Shown: positions 12,345-23,759 of the stretch, one piece after another
How positions within the stretch are numbered: the stretch's first letter is position 1
Layout: each line of letters opens with the position of its first letter
Assembly: GCA_015179125.1 (NCBI GenBank)
Contig: WHVA01000189.1
Coordinates: 1-64,000 of the forward strand
Length of the DNA: 64,000 bases
From: Gautieria morchelliformis
Lineage: Eukaryota; Basidiomycota; Agaricomycetes; Gomphales; Gomphaceae
Direction: 5' to 3'
Program-made: the position numbers and the translations under genes
Notes under the pieces: model-generated
Seen by the model: only the letters and a program-made list of their open reading frames with translations
Told to the model about the DNA's origin: nothing
The model's database searches: none

Positions 12345-13077
12345 CCACAGTCTTACGTTTAGTTCAACGGGTTCCAAAACAGTCAACGGCGAACCTGCCC
12401 GGCACTGCATTGGGTCTTCAAGGATCATTTCCTATGATGATGTTCCCACCAATTGACTATCGAATGTTTGCTCAGAACATGGTCCTGAACCGCCCTGTTA
12501 CTCCAGTCAATCCTGACAAGAGACCGGAACAGTTGACCCCTGCGACTCCCGGTGACATCGCTTACCCAAGCATCGAAGAGTTTCTTGACGATGTCCGTAA
12601 TTGGCCTGAGGCTAGGGGGCGGAACATTGACGAATTCAAAGGTAAATTTGAAGCAAACAATGTTTACTTCCTAAAGAACTGAAGGAGGTGACGGCTGATG
12701 TGCTCATGGCCAACATCGGGATGTTATGGGGTGACGCGAATTTCATCAAAGGAGCGGCTAGAAAGGCTATAGGAAGCTTGCTAAGAAGGTGTGAGAGGGA
12801 GGCAAGCAGAATTATGCCAGTAGGACACAATAATTAGATTTACTATATACATCAAAAAGAACAATTTAGAGAATTATGGATATTTGAGATCGGCGGCCTT
12901 AGTACCGTCTGAGGCAGCGCACGGCACATTATTGGTATTTAACCTTGAGGCCGCTACCACCAACACACCGCAAGAATGGATGGTTCACTTGTCACGTGAC
13001 TTGTCTGCATGTTGACAACAGCTCTGCCTCTCAGACTCGCACAACATAGTTCTTTACTTGTTGTCTGCCTCTAATTC

Positions 13078-15436
13078 TTGATATTTGTTATTCCAGATGC
13101 CATCAACACCGCCCCAATCTCTCAAGCTTCCGTTGATGACGAGCACACCATTATAGCGCCAGTTCCAGTAAATCTCATGAATCACACATTTCGGACCCAG
13201 GATGATTTGAAAAAGCTGATGAAGGGCGAGTTCTCCGGTGCGATATTCGAGAGTAATTCTCTGCTTGAAGAGCGCTGTCGGGCGGATCAAAAAATTGTCG
13301 ACGTTGTCCTATCCAAACTGAAACCTGGCGTGTTCTGGGACAGCCCAACCGAGACTTTCAAGGAATGGCCCCAGCCGCACTGGTCCAGAAAGCGGGCATT
13401 ATGCCGCCGTTGGAGTGGTTACTAACCAGATTTCTGTCCATCTCCTCCCAAAAGCTGCCGAATGGCAATATCCACCGAGGTCTTCAGTTTTACGTGAACG
13501 GTCGGGAAATGGCTGAAGGACTTGACACAGACTCCCCCCTAAAACCAGACCTTGTTGGTTGTCAGTCTGTTGGTGAGAGCCGAGGCTCGAAGCCGAAGTC
13601 TCATGGAACGAGGCTGAAATTTGCGTAGAGGTGAAGAAGAACTGGCCTGGTTTGATCTTGCAGTCAAGCACGTACGTGCGCTGTATGTTCACACACCGAT
13701 TGGATAGACTCTTCGTCACTGTTATCCATTTCAACAACGCAACGATGGGGGGTGCGCTTCGGATTTTATTCTCGCATGGGTCTGGTTGTTACGCCGGAAC
13801 TTGACCTCTCGAAGGAGGGAGGCTTTAAAGGATTTGTCCGCGGAGTGGTTGGGATTAATTCTTGGACCGACACAAACCACGCTGGAATCGATACTACTCG
13901 TACCTCACCTACTCGTACCATCACAGACATTGCGATTCCCAAGAGGGGTATATTCAGATTTCGAAAACACTTTGTGACCGACGTTGCGTTCGCGGACGAG
14001 CAACGCGTGTGTATCTTTTGGTCAAGAAGGGTGCGTTTTGACGGTTTAGAGATCTGGGCCAGTAGTTAACAATTGGGTTTGAAGAGTGCAACCGCCACCG
14101 ATTGGTTCTCCCGCTCAACCTTCGTCCACTCACCGGTATAACTTACGAAGTCACCAACCCCCACGTTCTCAGCCTGGAAAAGAGACTGACGGTCGAGAAC
14201 CCTTGAGGTTGAAGGGAGGCATATCATTTCTCTTGCCGGACACTGTCATTCTGAAGATTCATGGCCATTGAAAACCCATAACGAAGAAGGCATAATGTTT
14301 GGAGCGTTATCGGGCGGATTTGGACTGCCAGACATCCTTGTCTTCATACGCTGTCGAGGATGGAATGGATAAGCTCATACCTGATGACGCAACGTATTGG
14401 CCCGTGTGGTGCACCAGAGCCATACGCCGGGGTTAGGCCTGACGAACGAGTACATATGCGATCTGTTTTTGAGACCCGAGGGACGTCACTGCGAGCTGCA
14501 CAAAGTCCTCGATTGCTCGTGCGTTGCATAGTGCACGCCATGTTGGGTATGTGAACGAAGAGGGCATCGGACATGATTTACCTATAATTGGTGATCGACA
14601 GGGCATTTTTGGGCTGTTTAAGAATGGCTGGTTGCACCGCGACGTAAGCGTCGGGAACGTCATGCTGATGGATGAAGCTGAGCGGCCGCCTGTGGCAGAG
14701 TACGTACCGTCTTCCACATCAGTCCTTTCGTTTTTTTATGTTTGCTTCAGTTTTGCCGTGACTCGAGAAGTTACTAGATGTGTGGGATTCATATGCCGAT
14801 GGGGACCAGGCGATTCGTTGGATGGATCAGAAGCGGGGAATTAGCAAAGCATCGCTCAGTGGGTCTTTAGTTGCTGTGTGCGGCTTGTGATTTACATGGT
14901 TCTAGGGTACGCTGCCTTTCATGTCTCAGGCGCTGAGTGTTGCTTGGGACTCTGGAACGCAAGTTGTGCACCAAGTAATTGATGACCTGGAGTCGTTTAT
15001 ATGGGTTTTATTTTGGTCGATTCTAGAGATTCTGGAGACCAAGGGGGCCACTCGGGCGACTAGAACAGAATTACCGTCAAACGATGCTCTCCGACGAGTT
15101 ACCTGTGTTACAAGCTAGGGGAAGTTTCCTTGATAGGTTAAAGCAACAGGATGCCGTGAAAAATTCTCCAAGGGCTTCAAGCCATTCTCCAAACTCTTGA
15201 TTCAATGGTTAACGCTTTCTCGGGAGACTGCTCTGGAATGGCTGACACCAGACTTCGTTAAGGTGAACACCGATGAGTACACTTTACAGGCCACCAAGCC
15301 ATACGAGCAGTATGTAACGATTGGGCTTGAATCTCTTTCAGACCTGCCAGAGAGTTGGGATTATGTTAATGAGGGGGAAATGACAGGTGAAGAGAGAGTC
15401 GAGGAGGGGGAAATGACAGGTGAAGAGAGAGGATGA
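13078..15436 (+). pseudogene. FunK1-type fungal protein kinase pseudogene
   Basis: A decayed member of the FunK1 family, the large kinase family expanded in Agaricomycetes. Pieces in order: an N-terminal stretch (13078-13425); the family's conserved pre-kinase region near 13600-13750 (EVKKNWPG, then STYVRCMFTHRLDRLFV); the catalytic loop near 14633 (GWLHRDVSVGNVML, with the HRD and Asn needed for catalysis); the LPFMSQ segment near 14911; the DDLESFIWVLFW segment near 14979; and a C-terminal tail up to 15436 that ends in a short repeated GEMTGEER unit. The pieces lie in different frames with several stops and frameshifts, so it cannot make a kinase. Its 3' part (14966-15372) is duplicated at 43110-43525, where it is still open. 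Confidence 0.8.
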
Positions 15437-15647
15437 GCTGGGAAAGACTGCATGTAACACATATAATATTATGAGATCCTGTAGCCACTGTAGGAATTAT
15501 CACAATACTACAATACTCGACGCACGTAATTGGCCAATGAGTACTTTTTGCACTACTAAGTGTTGTTTACCAATATCATCCATCACATTGCAGATAATTT
15601 TCAACATTCTGACAACAAAAAAATTACATTACAGTAGTACAACTGCA

Positions 15648-16853
15648 CTACAGATAGCCACAGTCCTTCATCCACCCTCGCGCATGTCTGCGTGTAATCC
15701 GATCCAGTGCCTCGTAGAGAAACATGAATAGCTCAGCCCTCTCCTTACTTGCAACACATGCACAGAACTCGGCACCATGACGTCTGAGGTGAGCTTTGAT
15801 GAAGGAGAATGATTCTTCGATCGGGTTGAGATCGGGCGAGTACGGCGGAAGATACATCAGTTTGATTCCTCTGCAAATGCAAGATTAGACACTAGTGAAA
15901 ACAGTTTATAATGGTAAAAACCTTTGGGCACATAAGAGTGAAACCTCAGGTATGTGGTGAATGGCGCAGTTATCCATAACAAGAACGTTCTGTGGTGCCA
16001 GGTAAGGGTTCATTACCTCTAAAAGGCCCTTCAGAAACCCAAGGAACTCTGGACCGTCGTATGCCCCTAATTTGATATGGCTATAGATGATTCCATCTTG
16101 TGAGAGCGCCGGAAGGATTGAAAATCTGAGTGGATATTAGCGATACAATAATGGAGGCCCGTGCACAAATCATTACCTTTGGCCCCTTTGGAAACGTGCT
16201 CGCACTCGAGGCCTACATCCCTTGTAAGCCCATCCCATTAGTCTATACGTTGTGCGAAGGTCAATTGCGCTTTCATCTGTGAAAACCAAACGGTCCGGTG
16301 GTTCACTACCAATACGAAACTGGAAAGCAGTCCGTGAGGCTTCACAGCGCTCTGCGGCTGCCCGTGAAAACTGGGTTGGAGACAAATATAAAGGTTGTCA
16401 TTCTTCGAGGATTTAATGACTCACTTTCTTTCTTTGCAAGCCAAGATGTCGAAGCGTCCTCCAGACAGTTGATATACTTACTAAAATACCATGCTGCACC
16501 TCTAGCTCTTCAACAAGCTCATTGAGGTAAAGATCGGGCGAGCGTTCAAGAGGCGCAAGAAGAAACTGTTATAAAATAAAATAAGCTACAGCTAAACACA
16601 GACATGAATTACTTACTTCACTCTGAGCTGAGGTCTTTTTTGACCCATGAGATAGCCGCTTTGGCTCTGCCACGACGTCTCCAACATCCCGCCAGAGTTT
16701 GATTGTGCGTTGAACTACACGTAGTGACATATCGAGGTCAATTGCAATATCGGTTGATTTCTTGTTGAGCTTGAATTTTTGGTGTATAACGCGATCCCGC
16801 AGATCCTTGCTGTACATGTGACGAACAGGTTTAGGGTTGCCAGGGCGAGGCAT
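15648..16853 (-). CDS. Tc1/mariner-type transposase, spliced, apparently intact
   Basis: Five minus-strand exons: 16853-16617, 16565-16425, 16370-16177, 16125-15922 and 15870-15648. The four introns are 51-54 bases, all GT-AG, and all phases agree. They give a 332-residue protein without an internal stop. It begins [13 protein letters not shown] helix-turn-helix lies at about residues 10-60 ([14 protein letters not shown]...[10 protein letters not shown]) and a second, Tc3-like one at about 90-125 ([26 protein letters not shown]). The catalytic triad is D in FTDES, D in VMDNC and E in LNPIEE, with 34 residues between the last two (DD34E). The length is normal for Tc1/mariner. A second, damaged copy is at 51214-52439 with the same flanks, so that copy arose by segmental duplication and not by transposition. 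I could not identify the terminal inverted repeats. The ATG at 16851-16853 is preferred to one further upstream at 16919. Confidence 0.85.
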
Positions 16854-17218
16854 ATGAGCGATGGTGTGGGTAGTACATACAAGGAGAACGGAAGTTCCCG
16901 AAACACACACCCTGACCAAGAATTCTATGACATGAATCGTGCGACAGCATTTGCACCCTTACTCCCAATGCTGAACCCCAACTCAAGTGTAATTTCCAGG
17001 TGTCGAATGGCCACTATCCCGTTTTTATTGGTGAGTTTGCTACTTATGCTTAATTTACATCCTCGCTGAAAGGGCTGTCACGCGTCCCAACTACAAGTCC
17101 ACCATTGTGACTTGAAGCCCCCCTTCTACTCGTACAAGCACGAGCAGTTCCTTCCTGTCGTCCACCCCGCACCCCAACCGACCGCGGCTCCATCACTCCT
17201 ACCGTCAACACCCTCGCG

Positions 17219-17922
17219 ATGACCACCGCCACGTCCTGCGCCTCCACGCGCTACCGCAACACCAACCACGGCGATGCCCTCGCACGCCTCGAGGGCCGCC
17301 AGCCCAGTCGTGTCACGTCCGCGCTCCCATCCCTCTACCAGCTGCCGTTTGGGCCGGTATCCCCCATGTCCCCTGCGTGGAGTCCCCTGGGTGTCAAGGT
17401 GTGTCGACGCCCCCGCACCCTGCTAACCGTATGCCCAGTCTCCTCACGATGAGCTCCGTGTCGTCCGTGCTGCAATCGCACCCGCACCTGCACCCATACC
17501 TGCACCCGTACCTGCACCGGCACCTGCACCGGCACCTGCACCCGCACCTGCACCCGCACCTGCACCTGCACCCGCACCCACACCCGCCGCCACCCGCTCC
17601 CCCACCACCCCGTCCTCCTATACCAGCTCGCCCACCCCAGCACCTCCGCGCCCTCACCCCACCACATACGTGTGCGCCCCCGCGGTTTCCGAGCTCAAGA
17701 ACGTGTCAGGATCAGCGAAGTTGCCTTATGGTGCATTGGCACTCGGTGCGGAAGGGATCAAAGATTTCGGGGCTTATGCTACACAGGAGGAAATCCGACA
17801 TTGAGAATGAACGCCTACCGTCAGATCTCACTGATCCAATGTCAGAAGAAGCTAAGCCCTTCCTCTCCAATCCTATGACACCCTCTTCTGGAGATTCTCC
17901 TGTAGTGGGTTCTCACCATTAG
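17219..17922 (+). other. Possible gene with an Ala/Pro repeat; function unknown
   Basis: A plus-strand locus with an open frame from an ATG at 17219 and a second overlapping frame to 17922. The middle is a low-complexity Ala-Pro or His-Leu-Pro tract, depending on frame. After it comes a better-looking segment, SELKNVSGSAKLPYGALA, then a short tail. The duplicate copy at 62020-62536 keeps a longer C-terminus after the same segment (ending near QIFGAYATQEEIRHRE), so the tail here seems shortened. GT-AG introns are likely upstream (one is plausible at about 17030-17070). I recognise no domain. It may be a remnant. Confidence 0.3.
17474..17590. repeat. 12-bp-type CACCTGCACCCG tandem repeat
   Basis: About nine imperfect units built from CACCTG and CACC(C/G)G. 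In the duplicate at about 62214-62262 the array is contracted to roughly a third of this length. Confidence 0.8.
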
Positions 17923-17929
17923 TACAAAG

Positions 17930-18893
17930 TAGCAAACAAAATTAAAACCTGCATTGAACTACATACAGTAAGCTAAGCTTGACATTGTTCCCCCCTCAGC
18001 ACCCAAAATGCAAAATAGAAAATGCTTGTTTTATTCGGATTTTTTAGTTCTATGCCCTAGCTATGGTCCACATAGCTTCAGATATGAAATTTCAAGCGAA
18101 TCGGAGCGATATCAAGCAAGATATCGTTGTTCGAAGTTTGCGCGCTAAAACGGAAGCAAATCCGACGCGCGCCTTAGGTACTGCAAACGGGTGTAACCCC
18201 CCACGCTGTATGTAACACCCCCACGCTGTATGTGCAAAGAGTCACATTAAACATACCTGTGTTTGGTTAGGGAGAGCGGATCACGAAAACGTGCAAGAGA
18301 CGTGTTTGTCTTAAAGCAGCGGTCCAATAAAGATCCTGAAGCTTGATCTGCCAATTCCTGTGCAGGATGCTATGCCGCAAGCTACTAATAGTACGCATAA
18401 GTAATCCAGCTGAGAACGAGGTTAATTGAGGCGTATCATGTCATATGTAAACCTGGCGCCCTGCTATTCTTTCCCACTCACATTATGCGACTCAGAGGAT
18501 ATCGATTGCTGCACCGCTTGTGTACGGCACGCGGCCATAAATATACTACTACTTACTATACATATGACTCGTCAGGAACCCTCGAAATTAATAGTATATA
18601 TTATTGTACAGACAATTCGTATGACGATAGCTCGCGACGTACGAACAAGTTGAAAGGAGGAGCCGATCAAGGAGCCGAGAAACAAACTGGCAAGGGAAAG
18701 GAATCCCAGCCGGCCGACTTGATGTGATTTGCGTGCCAGTTTCTCTCGCTATAGGTACCAACATGTGTTTTCCACGTTTTCATAATCGGGAGCGTCTGTT
18801 GCACTTGCGCGAGGTTTATAGAGTCGACAACCTCAAGAGTCCTGCTAGTCAATACGTTCAAAATCTTTTATAACAAGCAAATACTCTCTCAAA
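17930..18893. other. Intergenic stretch without a supported gene
   Basis: The first 260 bases belong to the segmental duplication and are not obviously coding. A doublet of CCCCCACGCTGTATG sits at about 18200-18231. The remainder holds only short frames without domain signals. A TATA-like TTTTATAAC at about 18866 lies just before the gene at 18894. Confidence 0.6.
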
Positions 18894-20147
18894 ATGCTCT
18901 ATCTGCTGAACCAGGTTCACCGCTTCGTCAGCAAAGTCTACTACTCCCTATTCAGGCCAGACGTCCCTCGACCTACCTTCCTGTTCGGGGCTACTAGTGT
19001 CCCGATATTTTTGACTGCCCGGGAAGGCGTCACCAACCCCATTGTCCACAACACGGTCCACGTCGTTGTGGTTGAAGTGGAGTTCAGAAAGATGCCCTCA
19101 GCACCATTCCATGAATTCCTTGTCTTCAAAGTTGAGGGTTCCCGTTCGTTTCAAAATGCAATCATCATCGTAGACAGATTTGTCGCGGGAACGGTTACTG
19201 ACGAGGAGTTATGGGCCCATGCCATCCATGCCGACACCGACGAACCGGAGCTGAAATATGTAGCTTCCCCCCCTGCTGCCTACCGTCAGGATACTATCAT
19301 TGATCGCCCTGCCTCTCTACTCGGTCAATCTCCAATACTAGTCCATGACAGCCCCTCGGAGGGCATTCTTACATTCATCAATGCACCCAATCACTTTTAT
19401 ATGAAGAGGTTTAGGAAAGGCAGTTTTGTATGCAGGAAATTCAGGCCTTGGAACCCGACATTCACCGTGGCCGAACTCCTGACTTTGAGCCACGCCGTAC
19501 ATCACCAAAATAGATCCTACCATCTCCTGCAACACCAGTGTTACTGGTTTGCGGATGTCCTCTATAATGCCGCGAAGGAGAGGTGCGGTAAAGTATATGA
19601 GACCATTCTCAAACCTCGCATGTCACCAGGAGATTTCGGGATCGTGCAGGTCATACGCCACAGGCCTGAAACCCATTCCGATGTACTTCAGAGGCATAAG
19701 GAGGCGTGGGTGACCGCCGAACAGAGAATCAAGGATATAGACATCGTGAGTTTTGACTTTGTCTTTGCACGTGTTCGCTTGTCTGAAGCATAGGTTACGA
19801 AACAGTATAGGCGAGCGTGTAAAGAAGCCAGAGAAGCCATGCGGAAGGTTGCGCCACTGAGGGCCGAGGCTGAGGCACGGGGGGCTGAGGCTGAGGCACA
19901 GAGGGCTGAGGCTGAGGCACAGAGGGCTAAGGCTAGGGCATGGAGGGCTAAGGATGAGGCACGGTGGGCTAAGGCTAGAGAGAGGGCTGAGGCTGATGCA
20001 CGGAGGGCTGAGGAGGATGCACGGAGGGCGGGGGAGGATACACGGAGGGCTTGGGAGGATGCACTGAGGGCTTGGGATGAGGGAATCAAAGCATTGGAAC
20101 GGCGGGACGAGATAGACAAGGCCTATACAGCTTCATGGGGTAGTTAA
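18894..20147 (+). CDS. Unknown protein: possible papain-like fold plus coiled-coil tail
   Basis: Two exons (18894-19745 and 19794-20147) around a 48-base GT-AG intron, phase 0, give 401 residues with no stop. Residues 1-284 form a globular part. Its HAVHHQN stretch is followed by YHLLQHQCYWFADVLYNA, which resembles the His and the Cys-x-x-Phe of LRAT-like and NlpC/P60 (permuted papain-fold) enzymes. If so, the Cys in HQCYWF would be the nucleophile. Residues from about 300 to 390 are Ala/Glu/Arg-rich with a repeating RAEAEAQ-type unit and should form a long coiled coil. I do not recognise the family by name and the enzyme idea is inference. The start is the first ATG of the frame and follows a TATA-like element. 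The gene stands alone, and both exons look intact. Confidence 0.72.
19857..20080 (+). repeat. In-frame tandem repeat coding for the coiled coil
   Basis: Imperfect units of the type gctgaggctgaggcacaga encode the AEAEAQR pattern. Unit edges drift (GAGGATGCACGGAGGGC in later units), so the array is old enough to have diverged but keeps its reading frame. Confidence 0.75.
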
Positions 20148-20659
20148 TCAGATATGTGTAGGTTTCATGACCAGCTCTGCCTGCTGTTTCCTCATGCTGA
20201 ACTTCGATCTCACACAGATGCCCCTCTTCCCTTCGCTTTCATAATGCTTTAGCGCGCTTTCATCTTCGTTGTCGTCCAAACTTGTTTTGTCGTTAGCTCC
20301 GCTGTCTTGTCCGATATACCATGTCCCAGCCACACCCCACCGAGAGCATTGAATCATTGGAACGTTGGAATTATGCGACTACCCCATTTTTGCATGCTTG
20401 AAAGCCGTAAGAGCAAAATGGACGCCCATTGCCTGCTGCAGAGGACACTCGTCCTGAGAGCCTATGGCGGTATCTCGGCCAATTCAGCCATTCCATTGAG
20501 TACCTCACACCCCTAGAAAGCGTCTCGTATTGGACTTTATGGGAAGTACTGTGTTTATCCTTCCTTACGCGTTTTGGAGCACGTGAAACCTATTCACCCC
20601 ATGACCTTACATGGCAGCCTCCCGCTGTTATATTTTCCCCGAGACCGTTTTGAGGTGGT
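20148..20659. other. No supported gene
   Basis: Only short frames without recognisable motifs are present between the coiled-coil gene and the first phospholipase D fragment. I see no repeat or structure that stands out. Confidence 0.5.
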
Positions 20660-21110
20660 GGTATGGAGCTCTTCACAGCTGCACACAGAGATATATTCAC
20701 CGAGGTGTTCAGACCGGTGCTGTCGGATTTGGTACAGACTTGGAAGATGTATAAGGTGTGTAGAGACGTGTTGGTGAGTGGTGATTGGGTACAGGCATAC
20801 ATCTCAGAATTAAAAGCCGGCCACGTAGTCTGTGAGATGAGCCTCGATCGTCCCAAGAAGCAGCTGAGCTAGGCGCGCACCGTCGCTTCCTTCATGTACT
20901 TTGGCTGAATTACTCATCTTTTCACTAGGTCCGCTGGCAGCTCGTCGAGATGCCATTGCGGCTCCGCGTCGATCGGAGAGGGAGCTTGTTGATGTACGTG
21001 GCATTACCCCACCTATCGTTCTGCATCTGGAATTCTGTGTCGACATTTGTTGTCCTTGGCAGAAAGCCGACTGGAAGGGTTTGAACCCCATGCTTCCCAT
21101 CAATATTTAA
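20660..21110 (+). pseudogene. Phospholipase D (PLD1-type) C-terminal fragment 1
   Basis: This holds the last exons of a fungal phospholipase D, the enzyme that cleaves phosphatidylcholine to phosphatidic acid. The coding pieces read RDIFTEVFRPVLSDLVQTWK, then after a 45-base intron (GTGTGT to TACAG) SELKAGHVVCEMSLDR, and at the end KADWKGLNPMLPINI followed by TAA at 21110. This is the family's typical C-terminus. Intron sequences are kept, so it arose by DNA duplication and not by reverse transcription. A small frameshift near 20985 and the lack of both catalytic HKD motifs make it a pseudogene fragment. About 250 bases of shared downstream sequence follow, up to about 21300. Confidence 0.75.
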
Positions 21111-21589
21111 GCTCTACGACGGTAATGGATGGACTCGCATGTTTTGATTAATTCGTATTCCGCGCCACTGCAGTATTCTGGCCATTTTTAATTCGGCTGT
21201 GACGTGCTTGCTTGGATATATCAGTAACGCATTTTGTGGATGGTGTATATATGGAATATATCTACTTACTGATTGTTGAATATGGTTCTGCCGAGGGATC
21301 CAAGTTGGTGGAGGCCGGTCGAATACCGAATTCGACATAGCTCTTCCCATGCACGCGCGTGATGGTGGTTTGATGCGTGGACTCCATGCGGGATTGAAGT
21401 ATGCGCCCTGAATGTCAACATAGAGTCACAGAAGATTGCGACCCTGGTGGGCAAGATGAAACCTGGAATCTATACGATAGTTAGGCAATCAAAGAGAACG
21501 ACACGTGGACAGACTGCAGCACGAGTAAGAGCAAGAAACACACCACGTCAGTGCACTATGCCCTTGACGATCATTCAGTCCGAAAATCG
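21111..21589. other. Phospholipase D downstream sequence, then non-coding
   Basis: 21111-21300 matches the sequence after the other two phospholipase D fragments (28150-28330, 23340-23480) and, inverted, 62930-63113. Nothing recognisable follows up to 21589. Confidence 0.6.
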
Positions 21590-22620
21590 TCAGTCTCGTT
21601 GTTCATGGATAACCTGAAGCTTTCTTCCTATATAGTCGCGAGTCAAGCGTGAGACGATCGAGCGTAGAGGTCCGGGTGCATGAATAGAAGGGCTAAACTG
21701 AGAAGGTCGTTGGGGACAATGCATGAGTGAGAGGGCGCGTATTGCCGATTGGAGAGCCATGAACAACGCCATGAACGAAATCTGGGAAAACATATGACTG
21801 ATGCAGACAAGGAGAATACGCCACAACCATTCGGCTAAGTATGGGGCGGGAGTTCGGTACAGCCCAAGCCTATATCAATTGCGCGTGCCCTGGACAGCGC
21901 CGTTGGCATCGCCACAGAGCGAGCACGAGTGATCGGTGTGAGGATGGCGGGGATCGATGCAGGACCCCTTGACACGCTAACAGAAGCAGAGCTCTTCGCC
22001 TGACATAGTGACCACGCGACTGTTTCTCCACTCGCACATGATCCTTCTCTCGTATTTGCTGGTGGAAGAACAGTCGGAAGCGCGGTGCCCGAGGCAGTCG
22101 TAGCGAATATATAATGATTTGGAAGAGTCCTGTGGGAGACGAAGATGAGAGCTGGATGGAGACGGTTGTGGTAAGGATGATAGTGGCTGTTGCTAGAAGA
22201 GCGAGAGCGATTAGGTTGGCCAGGTTGCCGACTGTCGCCACGAAAGGATCTGCGGCTATGACTTGAAAGCAACGAAGAAATCCATACGGATTTTTGGAAG
22301 GCACATGCACAATTATTGCTCTTTGGGTCCACGATGAAAGACTCAGACACGGATCTAGAGCGAAGTTGTTGATAGTTTTCGCGCCTAGCTGGGAACCATT
22401 GCGAGAAGCTCTCGTAGGCTATCATCTTATGGTCAACGACGGTGAGCGAATTCCAGCAAACCTGAGTCCAATCAGCGCAAGAAAGAGAAATCTCGGGCCC
22501 GATTTAGAACGTTCAAGTCTGTATCGCACGACACTGCGAGGCACTTTAGCACACTTGAGATTAACGAGGTAGCGGATGTAGTCAAGGGACGCATTAGTAG
22601 AGCATGGACAGGTAGGGTGC
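21590..22620 (-). other. Possible membrane protein gene, uncertain
   Basis: Several overlapping minus-strand frames could be exons of one gene. One contains a strongly hydrophobic stretch (NLANLIALALLATATIIL) that looks like a membrane helix, and another near 21790 has a second hydrophobic run (SHMFSQISFMALFMALQ). Upstream, near 22440-22530, a frame reads RFLFLALIGLRFAGIRSP. I cannot place introns with confidence and recognise no family. It may be a decayed multi-pass membrane protein. Confidence 0.25.
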
Positions 22621-22749
22621 TCTTGGCTAATTGAAGCTAGTATGGCGTTCGGGATCTTGTCAGGTCGAATTTGAATTCGTTTTGGCTGGCTTCCTTGAGT
22701 GTGTGGGACAGAGGGCACGGCTTCTGGGAGGAATAAAAGTGGAGGGAGT

Positions 22750-23330
22750 ATTCGTACATTCGTCGCACTCACAAGTTTCCAGAACACCTCGGCCTGATCC
22801 CCCACATCCCGTCGCCTCCTCTCACGAGTCTGTCGACTCAATCGTGTGCACCGCGACCAACTCCAACAGCGACGAAACCCCCAGCGCTCCAACGCGCTGG
22901 TCGCTGACCCGCTGTCGGACAAGGGTCCGAGCCTGTGGGAGGGCACAGCGAAAAAGAACAGATATATATTCTCCGAAGTGTTCAGACCGGTGCCGTCGGA
23001 CTTCGTACGGGATTGGGAGGTGTCTAAGGTGTGTAGAGACGTTTTGGTGAATGGTGATTGGGTACAGCCATGCATTCCATAAGTAAAAGCGGGCCACGTA
23101 GTCCCTGAGATGAGCCTGAATGGTGGAAAGAAGCAGGTGGGACACGCACAGTCGCTTCCCTTCATGTACTTTGGCTGAATTACTTATCTTTTCGCTAGGT
23201 CCGCGAGCAGCCCATTGAGATGCCGCTGCGGTTCCTCATTGATTAGAAGGAGCTTGTCGATGTACGTGACATCATCCCACCTATCTTCTTTATACCTGGA
23301 AGACTGTGTTGGCATGGTGTGTCCTTGACA
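22750..23330 (+). pseudogene. Phospholipase D C-terminal fragment 2
   Basis: A second copy of the 3' part of the same phospholipase D gene, in line with 27800-28160 and 20660-21110. Recognisable pieces are ALVADPLSDKGPSLWEG, KNRYIFSEVFRPVPSDF and the RDWEVSKV end of that exon, followed by the same short intron and by degraded versions of the last exons. It lacks the catalytic region and carries several frame disruptions. It is followed after about 430 bases by the kinase-like gene at 23760. The pair (phospholipase D end plus kinase start) is repeated at 27250-28820. Confidence 0.7.
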
Positions 23331-23759
23331 GAACTGGAAGTGTTTGAATCGGCCACTGCAGTATTCCGGTCATTTTTAATTCTGCTGTGACATGCTTTCT
23401 TGGATATATCTCTAACGCATTTTTGTGGATGGTGTAAACACGGAATATATAATATCGTTACTGATTGAGTCTGTCGAGGGATCTGTCCGCGTTTCAGTTA
23501 GTGGAGAACTTACAAATGTCTCTCACTTGTAGGAGTCAGCCATTGTCACAATAATTCCGGGCCCTGAGGTCTTCAGGGCTTAGAGCTCAGGTCTTAAAGC
23601 TCGTTTTCTGGTGTAAAATTGTTATTGCGACCATTTTTGATGGGAAGGAGGGCTATTTTTGAGCTCCGCCGGAGCTAAGATTAGAAAGTCTGAGCCTACT
23701 TCGTACGGTAGTGCTTAGGCTGCCGTCTGAGCCGCTATAGCTCCGCTGCAATACGCGCA
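23331..23759. other. Spacer upstream of the kinase-like gene
   Basis: Non-coding. It matches 28161-28574 over most of its length and so belongs to the duplicated unit. It includes the phospholipase D downstream sequence and the promoter side of the kinase-like gene. Confidence 0.65.

Larger units (their letters stand above)
10300..12840 (+). pseudogene. Unknown host-type gene split by an LTR-like insertion
   Basis: A spliced plus-strand gene that I do not recognise by name. One coding exon runs from about 10515 (after a CAG acceptor) to about 10791 and encodes a lysine-rich start and a segment with regularly spaced cysteines (CGKPACASKVCKLNKNGEH). An intron of about 50 bases (GTGAGT to TTTAG) leads to a second exon from about 10845 reading VSNIHGVTLKVPP. 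That exon is cut at 10956 by a 1.39-kb insertion. Coding resumes at about 12350 and includes a helical C-terminal part (IEEFLDDVRNWPEARGR onward) that resembles a SAM-like helical bundle. Near 12670 the frame shifts by one base, after which coding continues to a TAG at about 12838. An upstream exon near 10370-10427 is possible. The insertion and the frameshift make it a pseudogene. The SAM-like idea is inference from pattern only. Confidence 0.55.
14966..18194. repeat. Segmental duplication, compact copy
   Basis: This stretch (FunK1 3' end, Tc1 transposase gene, Ala/Pro locus) is repeated in the same order and orientation at 43110-62907. There it is interrupted by large insertions. The match starts at gtgcaccaag and ends at gcaaacgggtgtaa. 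This copy shows the empty sites for those insertions at 15368-15372 (aatga), 15442-15446 (gaaag) and near 17266 (cggcga, cgacg in the other copy). Confidence 0.9.

Noticed and set aside
17394-17657. A Gly/Cys/Arg-rich minus-strand protein
   Set aside because: It is an artefact of the CACCTG tandem repeat.
18426-18727. Small genes between 18.4 and 18.7 kb
   Set aside because: There are short overlapping frames without motifs, splice signals or homology to other parts of the window.
22422-23165. A 247-codon minus-strand frame as one gene
   Set aside because: Its larger part is antisense to phospholipase D fragment 2, which has recognisable family motifs.
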